A stretch of 11,646 nt of DNA from Multiplicimicrobium sp043718225. GTDB lineage: Bacteria; Omnitrophota; Omnitrophia; Omnitrophales; Aquincolibacteriaceae. The notes under the pieces were generated by a model. The model saw nothing but the letters and a program-made list of their open reading frames with translations. It ran no database searches and was not told the origin of the DNA. Positions 1 to 6,913 of this stretch are shown piece after piece. The DNA lies in the NCBI GenBank assembly GCA_043718225.1, contig JAYSWD010000138.1, positions 1 to 11,646 on the forward strand, in the 5' to 3' direction. Both the position numbers and the translations under genes were made by a program. Position 1 is the stretch's first letter. Every line of letters begins with the position of its first letter.

Positions 1-423
1 TTTGTTGCCGGAAAAACTGTCTTCTTTCCAAATAATTTCGCCTGTTTCACGGTGTCTCAGCACTAAAGCCAAAACGATATACAGCCTGTACTCGGCAACG
101 CTTTCAAGCGGATTAAAACGAACGCCTTCCTGTTCGTAAGATATTAAATCCATGGATAAAACCGCGTCGGCTTTATCCGCGGCAGCGATTTTCAAATTAC
201 CATCCGTTTGAAATCGCCGAATCACCGCGTTGGTGACATCCATTTCGATTCCGGGCTGATATGAATACATTTGCTCGATCGCGATTTTATTTAACGCGGT
301 TTCGACATAAATTGATTTGATATCATGCGGCAGTTTTGTTTTGCTTGTGTACCCGCATGATGCAACGAATAAAACCATGAGGCAGGCACATGCGGAGCGA
401 AACGCGCGAATTATTTTTTTCAT
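1..423 (-). CDS. lptE: LptE-like LPS-assembly outer-membrane lipoprotein (partial, N-terminal 141 aa)
   Basis: The reading frame starts at 423 (MKKIIRAFRS) and stays open to the window edge, so the C-terminus is missing. The N-terminus is a lipoprotein signal peptide: basic start, hydrophobic core, then a lipobox VASC with the acylated Cys at residue 23, followed directly by GYTSK. A CGY start to the mature protein, then a segment like LPHDIKSIYVETALN, is typical of LptE-family proteins, which plug the LptD barrel and help deliver LPS to the outer surface. The body also fits (NAVIRRFQTDGNLKI, ADKADAVLSMDLISYEQEGV). The gene follows the BamD-like gene by 11 bp. An alternative in-frame ATG at 435 overlaps that gene's TGA stop as TGATG and would add MDGY; I prefer 423 because it gives a normal signal peptide. 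Either way the two genes are probably translationally coupled. Family call is from sequence pattern only. Confidence 0.72.
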   Translation of the reverse strand, partial: MKKIIRAFRSACACLMVLFVASCGYTSKTKLPHDIKSIYVETALNKIAIEQMYSYQPGIEMDVTNAVIRRFQTDGNLKIAAADKADAVLSMDLISYEQEGVRFNPLESVAEYRLYIVLALVLRHRETGEIIWKEDSFSGNK

Positions 424-434
424 ATAACCATCCA

Positions 435-3338
435 TCAAGCTTTCTGCGAAGTGAATCGAATCTTTTCTTTCTCCAAGAAATCCAGCTGCTGCGTAACTTC
501 CGTAATGCGCGCGTCCATACGTTCACGCTCTTTTACTAAATCACCGCGCATCGCCTTCGAAGTCACTTTTTGAAGCTGGCTGTCAGCTTCCGCCATACGT
601 CTCTCAAGAATTTTCTTCTCGGCATTTTGTAATTCAATTTGGTCATTAATGACCTCCGCCAAAGACTGTTCGATTTCACGAAGTTCTTTCAAGGTTTTGG
701 GATCCACTGAGGCCGGCAATGCCGCATTCGATACAGAACCCGGTTGCGGCGTAGCCGCAGAGGAAAGAGGTAAATCTGCTGCAAGCTTTTCAATTTCATG
801 CCGCATCGATTCACGGTCCGCACCAGTACTGGCTGTTAGTGTCGATGCCAAATCCGCGTCCATAGCGGTCGGCTGGTCGGCCTGCGGAAGTTTCGCCACC
901 GCGGCTTCGACTTCCTGAAGTTCACGTCTTAAAGCTTCCAATTCCTTTGTCTTTTGAGCCAGTTTATCAACCAGCATTTCCTGGCGCTCTTCCGGTGTAA
1001 TAAGCTTTTCGGCATTGTTTATGGCGTCATCAATAAACACGTACGGAACTTTGACCATGGATGAACGAAACTGAAGTCCCCCGGCAAGAGAAGCTTGGGC
1101 GTGTAAAGTTTCCAACTGTTTTTCAAGGCTCAAGATTTCACGCGACTGCGCCTGAATCATTAAGCTTTCGGTTTCAATTTCTTTCTTGATCTCCTGCGCG
1201 TCCGGTTTTGCAGAGCGCCCGGCTTTGTTGGTCAAGGCCTGCGCGGCATCATCGCGGCCGAATAAAAAAACACGCGCCACTTTAACCGGAAACAAAATGG
1301 GCGCAGCTATTTTTTCTGAAGTTGTTTTTTTGGATTTATTTCCTACCAAATGATTTAAATCATCAAGCAGTTTTTGCTTTCGCTTATCACGTTCTTCAAT
1401 TTCTTCGTAACGGGAACGAATTCCCTTTTCAGCTTTCTTGATTTCTTTGCGCAATTCCTTCGGGTCAACCTGTTCTGAACTTTCCAGCTTTTCCGCCACA
1501 CGCTCCTGCTCAATCAGTTCAAGGTCTTCATTGAAAGCGGTCGACAATGTATCAACCACATTCTGGGCAGCTCCCACCTTTTCACGCAAATGCATTCTCA
1601 ACTCTAAAAGTTCCTGCGGTTTTTTCGATGTCATCGCCCCGCCCTTAAAAGGATTAACCGCGCTCGGGTCTGAAAAACCGTAGCGACGCGACAATGCGAC
1701 CAGCCATTCGTCGGACCCAAACCGCGCGGAATATTGATTCAGCTGCTGCTCGACACTTGCAAACAACGCTTTATTTTCAGGGCTCAGGGGCGGCCGGGCG
1801 GAAGAAGCAACGGAAGAAAAACCTCCCGCGATCGCGGCAACCTCTTGATGCTGTTTATAAAGCACTTCCTTCTCATCCAAAGTCTTTTTTGTCTTTTCAG
1901 AAATTTTATAAAATTCTCTGGCATCAACCGCCTGAATTTTTTCGAGCGGTGTTTTAGGCTCTCCGGTAAAAGGAATCCATCCGTCGTAAAAAGGCTTCAA
2001 TCCAAGTTCCGCACGCCAGCCCGACAGCTGCTGCTTTTCGGCTTCGAGAGCGTCGCGCTCAACTTCCAGTGACGCGCGCCAGCGGTCCATTGCTTTTTTA
2101 AAGTCCTCAGATGGGTTGTCTTTATGCTGTTTGATTTTTTTATCGAGGTTCTTAAACTTCTGCTTCAACTCAGCTTCTCGTCGCGTCAAGTCCTGGGCAA
2201 GGCGTGATACCCCTTCCCCTTTTTCTTTTTCAAGCGACTTGCGGCGTTTCTCCAAACGCTCAAGCTTGCGTTCAAGCGCTTCCTTTTCGGATGGGTCGCC
2301 GGAAGCATCCCATGCGGCCAGCCTTTTTTTCGCGTCATCATAATCCGCATCCAACTTGTCGCGTTCCGAAGCTAAGAATTCAACTGGCTGTTTAAGCGCG
2401 CGCAAACGCTCGGCGGCTTTTACGCCCCATTGTGTATACGGGTAGCGTCTAGCTACATCCTGATAGTAAATCAACGAACTCTGCACAAAGTTTTGTTTTT
2501 CATAAAAAAGCCCGATTTGATAATTTTTCTGCGCGTTTTTCTCGTCAATTTCATCGCGGATTTTTGCCGCGTTTTCGGTTCCGGGAGCGCCCGGATAACG
2601 CTCAATAAATCCCTGGACTTGCTCAGATGCTTTTTCAAGTGCGCGTTCATCGCGATTCTGGGATACGGAACGAAAATAAGCGGTTTCGGCAAGTTCATAA
2701 CGGGCCTGCTCGACCAAAGGACTTTGCGGATAATTATCTAAAACAGCTTGAAATGACTCCAGCGCGGTTTCAAATTGCCCGGAACGCTTTTGAGCGATGG
2801 CAAGATTAAATTGGGCCTGGTCGCCGAAGGCTCCGTAAGGCGCATATTTGGTGATATGCTCAAACGCCTGCGCCGCGATGGGAATCGCGGGGCGGATCTC
2901 AATGCCATACAACTTGCCTTTTTTGCCCGACAAAAATAAATTTCCCAGCTTAAACTCGCGTTCAATCACCTCTTCAAAGCGGTCGTTTTGCGGATAAACT
3001 TCAATCATTTTCTGATGGGCTTTCAGCGCCTTAAAATAATCGCCTTTTTCCTCATACATCGTGCCAAGCCGATACTGAGCTTCGGGGGCGATTCGGGAAG
3101 CGGGATATTGTTTAATTAGCGATTCAAGTTCATTCGCGGCCTTGTCATATTGCTTTTGCTTATAAAGTTCAAGGGCGTAATCAAGCTGTTGGCTGGAATT
3201 ATCGCGTGTTTCATCTTTGGGGCTGACAAACTTGCCGAGTTCGGGCGACCAAACCCATTCGGCATGCAGCGTCGGTGCGCTCCATGCTATCAAAGTAAAC
3301 AGGCAGGCGAAAAATAGTGGTTTTTTATGCATCATCAT
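435..3338 (-). CDS. Secreted BamD-like TPR protein with a long coiled-coil C-terminal extension
   Basis: A 967-residue protein if started at the first ATG (3338); ATG codons at 3335 and 3332 and an in-frame TTG at 3347 are alternatives. No strong Shine-Dalgarno is seen. A signal peptide ends near PTLHA|EWVW. There is a Cys in it (FFAC) but it lies before the hydrophobic core, so lipidation as in true BamD looks unlikely. Residues about 45-315 form several TPR-type helical repeats of the BamD/YbgF kind (for example YALELYKQKQYDKAANELE, then AQYRLGTMYEEKGDYFKAL). From about 320 to the end the protein is dominated by charged, Lys/Glu/Arg/Leu-rich predicted coiled coils, broken by a less regular central part (about 440-620) and a Pro/Ala/Thr-rich linker (about 860-910). 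BamD is usually about 250 residues, so this is a much longer architecture. The lptE-like gene follows immediately, so an outer-membrane biogenesis or envelope scaffold role is likely; direct BamD function is inference. Confidence 0.75.
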   Translation of the reverse strand: MMMHKKPLFFACLFTLIAWSAPTLHAEWVWSPELGKFVSPKDETRDNSSQQLDYALELYKQKQYDKAANELESLIKQYPASRIAPEAQYRLGTMYEEKGDYFKALKAHQKMIEVYPQNDRFEEVIEREFKLGNLFLSGKKGKLYGIEIRPAIPIAAQAFEHITKYAPYGAFGDQAQFNLAIAQKRSGQFETALESFQAVLDNYPQSPLVEQARYELAETAYFRSVSQNRDERALEKASEQVQGFIERYPGAPGTENAAKIRDEIDEKNAQKNYQIGLFYEKQNFVQSSLIYYQDVARRYPYTQWGVKAAERLRALKQPVEFLASERDKLDADYDDAKKRLAAWDASGDPSEKEALERKLERLEKRRKSLEKEKGEGVSRLAQDLTRREAELKQKFKNLDKKIKQHKDNPSEDFKKAMDRWRASLEVERDALEAEKQQLSGWRAELGLKPFYDGWIPFTGEPKTPLEKIQAVDAREFYKISEKTKKTLDEKEVLYKQHQEVAAIAGGFSSVASSARPPLSPENKALFASVEQQLNQYSARFGSDEWLVALSRRYGFSDPSAVNPFKGGAMTSKKPQELLELRMHLREKVGAAQNVVDTLSTAFNEDLELIEQERVAEKLESSEQVDPKELRKEIKKAEKGIRSRYEEIEERDKRKQKLLDDLNHLVGNKSKKTTSEKIAAPILFPVKVARVFLFGRDDAAQALTNKAGRSAKPDAQEIKKEIETESLMIQAQSREILSLEKQLETLHAQASLAGGLQFRSSMVKVPYVFIDDAINNAEKLITPEERQEMLVDKLAQKTKELEALRRELQEVEAAVAKLPQADQPTAMDADLASTLTASTGADRESMRHEIEKLAADLPLSSAATPQPGSVSNAALPASVDPKTLKELREIEQSLAEVINDQIELQNAEKKILERRMAEADSQLQKVTSKAMRGDLVKERERMDARITEVTQQLDFLEKEKIRFTSQKA

Positions 3339-3391
3339 GTAATTCAATGGTTTGGACGCATTACTCTACATTCTTGCCTATACGCTGTCAA

Positions 3392-3894
3392 TCAGGAACC
3401 CATGCGCCCTTCAGTTTTAAGGTGGACCCCGTTTTCGTCGGCAGAAACACATTCTATTTTTCCAAAAACGCCCTCCTCCAAGATGCCAGGCACGAGACGC
3501 TTCAATTGCGTATCACGTTCGATTTGATTGAAAGTTTTTCGCATTTGCAGCGCTGAATCCAACGGATAAGAAACTTCTTTGACAGAAAAATTTTTTTGCA
3601 ATTCTCCCAGCGCCCCGGTTTGATTCAAGTTATGCCCCGTCAAAATGAGCTTGTTTAAACGCCTGATTCCTTTTTTCTTAAGAAAAGGAACAAGTTCCAT
3701 TTTTGGAAAACGCTGATAGCGGTCCGAAAAGGCGCCCACCAGAACGGCATTCCGGCCCGACTGAAAAACATAGAAATCACCCTGTTTTGATTTCAAAACA
3801 TAAGTCAATATTTGATGCGGCCAGCCCCGCGGAATAAAAAAAAATATTTGAATTCCAAGCCAGCTTACGAAGCAGATAAAAGTCGCGAGCCGTT
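3392..3894 (-). pseudogene. comEC: ComEC C-terminal metallo-beta-lactamase-like domain, displaced to the -1 frame and lacking the metal-binding motif
   Basis: This frame continues ComEC where the upstream frame stops at 3865. The useful part starts near 3894 (RLATFICFVSWLGIQIFFF), a last hydrophobic segment, and then follows the layout of the ComEC/Rec2 C-terminal domain: a strand plus QGD (LKSKQGDFYVF), then a VPFLKKKGIRRLNKLILT segment matching the family's VPYLRxxGIxxLDxLVLT. Where the family has LTHxHxDHxGG, this protein has LTGHNLNQTGA (about 3643-3611): all His and Asp ligands are replaced. The family's DVGQGD becomes LKSKQGD and LIDGG becomes LVGAF. The frame is open up to an ATG at 4153, but the part above about 3900 overlaps well-conserved ComEC sequence in the other frame and reads as a shadow. 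No start codon lies in the useful part. It is either the rest of one frameshifted comEC or, less likely, a separately translated fragment. Confidence 0.6.
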
Positions 3895-5346
3895 TAGGCG
3901 TGGGCCAAGCCACAAAATAAGTCCTCCTAAAAGATAATACGCCGCAAGAAGTTGAGGGTTTGGCTGCTGAAACACAAGACTGGACCACGGCTGATCCGCG
4001 ATTAATTGCAAAATCCATAAAATTGAGCCCAGCAAAGTTTTTGCGCAAACTGCCGCGGGAAAACCAATGCCGGGGATAAGCGAAAAAAATCCCAGCGGTA
4101 AAATAAGCGCGAATGCGGGAACCGCGACTAAATTGGCAAAAATTCCTATCCATGAAAAACTTTGAAAATGAAACAACACAACCGGGTAAGTCGCGAGAAA
4201 TGCTGCGCAGCTAATATCAAGGCCGGGAAGTTTAAGCCATGGCTTCAAACGCGGTGCGAGCAAAAGAATTCCATACATGGAAAGAAACGAAAGTTGAAAT
4301 GAAATATCCCAAATTTTTTTGGGATCCGTCCAGAGAATGGCCGCGAAAGCAGTGTTTAGCCAATAAAGTAAAGGCTGCGGCCTGCCTAGGGCCCAGGCGA
4401 TCCAAACCAAAATCGCCATCATTCCCGCGCGCTGAACCGCCACGCCCCAACCGGTTAAAGCCATGTAAGCGAGTGTGACAAAGCTGGCTCCCAAAACCGC
4501 GCGATTAGGAGAGAAACGCAGAAGAACCAGCGCCGCAAAAATAATTCCCGCGATAACCGCGGCATGAAAACCGCTCACCGAAAGCAAATGCGAAGTCCCT
4601 GTCCGAGAAAAAGCTCCGCGCAGTTTCTGGTCTTGCATACGCAAGCCCAGCAGAAGCGGGCCCAAAACTGCGCTTTGCTCTTGCGGATAAATTTTTTCGA
4701 TTCGATTCATTCCCAATTCACGGATTAGCTGCAAACTTCGCAGAGGCAATAACCACTTGTTCCATCCGGTGAAAACCATGTCCCCAAATTTCTTGACACG
4801 AATTTCTGCCTGAATATTTTTAAGAAAGTAGCGGCGCCGGGACCAGACGGCTCCCGGACTGCCTTCTTCAGGGTATCGAACCTGTCCTTTGAGAATCAGC
4901 CTGTCACCAATCAGCGGCGGAATTTCGTTTGCCGGAACAGAAACTTCGATTTGCCCGAGTGTCGTTTTCCATGGCCCCTCTTCCATTCTGAATTGACGCG
5001 TTTTAAATTGCCATTTCCATTGCGCTCCAAATTTTTCCGGAAGCGACGCCACTTCTCCGAGTAAAATAATTATCTTTTTAGGGCTTCGCCATGCAACATG
5101 GCTCAAATGGCCGCGATCGATCGAAACCGCGGCGAAGGCATGGAAAAACGCGAAGATAAAAATAAAAATTTCTCTGCTGTTTAATTTTCTCAGAATTAAA
5201 AGCAGCGCGATTCCAAAACTACAGGCTAAAGGTGTCCATTTTTCGTAATAGAACGACTCTTTGTCTGCGGTCCATGCGCCCAAAGCGAAACCCAATCCCA
5301 TAGCAATCCATTTCGGGTTATTTTTCGAAGAATTCTTTAAAAGCAT
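3865..5346 (-). CDS. comEC: ComEC/Rec2 family DNA-uptake channel protein (OB-fold plus competence membrane domain)
   Basis: A 493-residue inner-membrane protein. Residues 10-75 hold two or three membrane segments, about 85-190 an OB-fold-like region typical of ComEC (DUF4131), and about 210-480 the polytopic competence domain. The family signature is clear: AVLGPLLLGLR at about 226-236, then GTSHLLSVSGFH at 250-261. Later segments (GWGVAVQRAGMMA, DISFQLSFLSMYGIL, ANLVAVPAFALILPLGF) also match. ComEC conducts single-stranded DNA across the inner membrane in natural transformation. The usual length is about 650-800 residues with a C-terminal metallo-beta-lactamase domain; here the frame ends after GLILWLGPRLN and the remainder appears in the -1 frame. 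The start at 5346 follows an in-frame stop; no good Shine-Dalgarno is seen. It sits 72 bp after the gspB-like gene and 54 bp or less before the TPR gene. Whether the channel works without an intact C-terminus cannot be judged here. Confidence 0.85.
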   Translation of the reverse strand: MLLKNSSKNNPKWIAMGLGFALGAWTADKESFYYEKWTPLACSFGIALLLILRKLNSREIFIFIFAFFHAFAAVSIDRGHLSHVAWRSPKKIIILLGEVASLPEKFGAQWKWQFKTRQFRMEEGPWKTTLGQIEVSVPANEIPPLIGDRLILKGQVRYPEEGSPGAVWSRRRYFLKNIQAEIRVKKFGDMVFTGWNKWLLPLRSLQLIRELGMNRIEKIYPQEQSAVLGPLLLGLRMQDQKLRGAFSRTGTSHLLSVSGFHAAVIAGIIFAALVLLRFSPNRAVLGASFVTLAYMALTGWGVAVQRAGMMAILVWIAWALGRPQPLLYWLNTAFAAILWTDPKKIWDISFQLSFLSMYGILLLAPRLKPWLKLPGLDISCAAFLATYPVVLFHFQSFSWIGIFANLVAVPAFALILPLGFFSLIPGIGFPAAVCAKTLLGSILWILQLIADQPWSSLVFQQPNPQLLAAYYLLGGLILWLGPRLNGSRLLSAS

Positions 5347-5418
5347 AATATATATGAAATATTACCATAATTAAATTCAAAGAAATACCTCTTTTATGAG
5401 AAGATTTGAAGAAGAAGT

Positions 5419-5994
5419 TTAGCGCTTAAGCGCGAGTTGGATGACTTCGCCGCGGTAGTCTAGAGTAACACGGTCGCGTTCAATACTTTGGAGCAAGGCT
5501 TTCTTTTCAACCATTTCTCCCGCCCGCAAAATCTGGCCGTTAATTACGGCATAAGGCTGTGCGCCGCCCCAGGCAATTCCGGAGAGAAAGAACAGGCCCC
5601 GCGCATCGGTTGCGCTCAAAACCGGCACGGCCAATCTTTGATTGATCGCGGCCATTTCCGCTTTTGTCTTCGCCGGGGTTTCATGCCTTTCAATATCAAC
5701 GACAAGCGGCGGAACTGCTTCCGTCTCTAAATTTTTTTGAGACCAATACATCATCCCGCTCGCGAATAAAACAATCAACAAAACCATCAAAACAAGCGGA
5801 TGATTTTTTGATTCAACTTGATGAAGTTCCCTCTTGGGAAGCGCGCGGATTTTTTTTTCAACTTCGCGGTCAAGCGCTCCTAAACCCGGTAAAGCATCGA
5901 TATGCGGCTGGGATTTGACAGCAGATTGTTTTTTTTCGGGAGCGGATGAAGTCCGGTTTTGTGTTTTGTTGAGCGCTTCTTGAATCAAACTCAT
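5419..5994 (-). CDS. GspB-like single-pass membrane protein (type II secretion/pilus accessory)
   Basis: A 191-residue protein starting MSLIQEALNK, the same style of N-terminus as GspB/MshK-type accessory proteins (MSLILEALKK). A cytoplasmic basic region of about 64 residues is followed by one transmembrane helix (about 66-84, PLVLMVLLIVLFASGMMYW), a linker, and a C-terminal domain (about 137-190) with FLSGIAWGGAQPYAVINGQI and ERDRVTLDYRGEVIQL, which matches the GspB C-terminal domain seen in secretion and pilus accessory proteins. The start at 5994 is preferred because its ATG overlaps the stop of the ATPase gene as ATGA, indicating translational coupling; an upstream in-frame ATG at 6027 would add a poor basic stretch from inside the ATPase gene. 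In GspA/GspB systems the pair helps place the secretin in the cell wall. The partner role here is inferred from the pairing. Confidence 0.75.
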   Translation of the reverse strand: MSLIQEALNKTQNRTSSAPEKKQSAVKSQPHIDALPGLGALDREVEKKIRALPKRELHQVESKNHPLVLMVLLIVLFASGMMYWSQKNLETEAVPPLVVDIERHETPAKTKAEMAAINQRLAVPVLSATDARGLFFLSGIAWGGAQPYAVINGQILRAGEMVEKKALLQSIERDRVTLDYRGEVIQLALKR

Positions 5995-6800
5995 GCGGCG
6001 ACTCCTTCTAAATCTGCGGCCGCGCATTCAACCAGCGCGGCATCAACCTCTTTAATACCCTTAGCGTAAGCCCCTAGCATAGCACGATCCGCCAAAACAT
6101 TGATAACTCTCGGTATGCCACCCGAAAACTCGGAAATCATGTGAATCGCGTCTTCCATAAAAACTTTTTCGGTCAGTCCAGCGACGCGCAAACGCTGCTC
6201 AAGATAATTTCCCACTTCCTCATGAGATAAGGCGGGTAAATGAAAACGAACCGTAATGCGCTGGCGCAATTGGGTTAGATCCGGCCGCGCGATTAAATCT
6301 TTGAGTTCAGGCTGGCCGATTAAAATGATCTGCAGAAGCTTTTGGCTCGGTGTTTCCAGATTCGACAGCAAACGGATTTGCTCGAGCGAACGCGGCGTTA
6401 GAAGCTGGGCTTCGTCGATGATAATCACCGCGTTTTTTCCTTTTTGCGTTTCTTCGAGCAAAAACTTATTTAACGCGTCAAAATAGGCTTTGCGTTTTTT
6501 GGACGCGGGTTTTAAACCAAAGTCTTCAACAATGGTTTGCAATAATTCTAAATCCGAAAGCTTGGGGTTAAGAATCAAAGCGCTGTGAACGTCATCCCCA
6601 AGCTGCGATAAAAGCGCGCGCGATAGAGTTGTCTTACCGGCGCCGATTTCGCCCGTGACTTGAATAAATCCGCGGCGGTATTCAACGCCGTAGCGCATGG
6701 CGGAAAGTGCTTCCTGATGGTGCTTGCTAAAATAAACAAAGCGCGTATCAGGCGTTAGATTAAATGGCGACTCTTTCAGACCAAAGAATGATTCATACAT
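5991..6800 (-). CDS. ExeA/GspA-family AAA+ ATPase
   Basis: A 269-residue cytoplasmic ATPase. It opens with MYESFFGLKESPFNLTPD, the hallmark start of ExeA/GspA and MshM proteins. Walker A is GEIGAGKT (50-57), Walker B is VIIIDEAQ (125-132), followed by the LLSNLET and LIGQPEL segments typical of the family, an Arg-rich stretch (RQRITVRFHL), and a C-terminal lid with SGGIPRVINVLADRAML. The start at 6800 is set by a good AGAGG Shine-Dalgarno seven bases upstream; the open frame runs on to 6926 but that part is non-coding in character and overlaps the divergent gene. Full GspA proteins are about twice as long, with a transmembrane segment and a peptidoglycan-binding domain; these are absent here, making it an MshM-like short form. 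It is coupled to the GspB-like gene downstream and leads the minus-strand cluster. Confidence 0.85.
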   Translation of the reverse strand: MYESFFGLKESPFNLTPDTRFVYFSKHHQEALSAMRYGVEYRRGFIQVTGEIGAGKTTLSRALLSQLGDDVHSALILNPKLSDLELLQTIVEDFGLKPASKKRKAYFDALNKFLLEETQKGKNAVIIIDEAQLLTPRSLEQIRLLSNLETPSQKLLQIILIGQPELKDLIARPDLTQLRQRITVRFHLPALSHEEVGNYLEQRLRVAGLTEKVFMEDAIHMISEFSGGIPRVINVLADRAMLGAYAKGIKEVDAALVECAAADLEGVAA

Positions 6801-6899
6801 ACAAACACCTCTTCCGCGCAAAAATTGCGACCGTATATTATCGGATGTTGGTACGCTTTCCTTTAGATCAGCGATATAGCGACGATTTGAATCCTCCTC

Positions 6900-6913
6900 T
6901 ATAATAATCTTAA
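6900..6913 (+). promoter_or_regulatory. Perfect TATAAT -10 box placing transcription start near the ATG (possible leaderless mRNA)
   Basis: TATAAT lies at 6900-6905, and the ATG of the aspartase-family gene starts at 6913. A usual start 6-8 bases after the -10 box would fall on or beside the ATG. No Shine-Dalgarno precedes the ATG and no good -35 hexamer is visible at the expected position. Placement is seen in the sequence; activity and leaderless translation are inference. Confidence 0.4.

Noticed and set aside
649..2809. Several plus-strand ORFs inside the TPR/coiled-coil gene
   Set aside because: They are antisense shadows of a long, clearly coding frame and have no family likeness.
3870..3905. 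Programmed -1 frameshifting in comEC
   Set aside because: No X XXY YYZ heptamer in the correct frame; CTTTTA and CCTAAAC are poor fits. A mutation or sequence error is simpler.
3895..4153. A separate gene starting at 4153 ahead of the ComEC C-terminal domain
   Set aside because: Over 3900-4153 the other frame encodes conserved ComEC membrane sequence, so this N-terminal part is a shadow; only the part from about 3894 on is meaningful.
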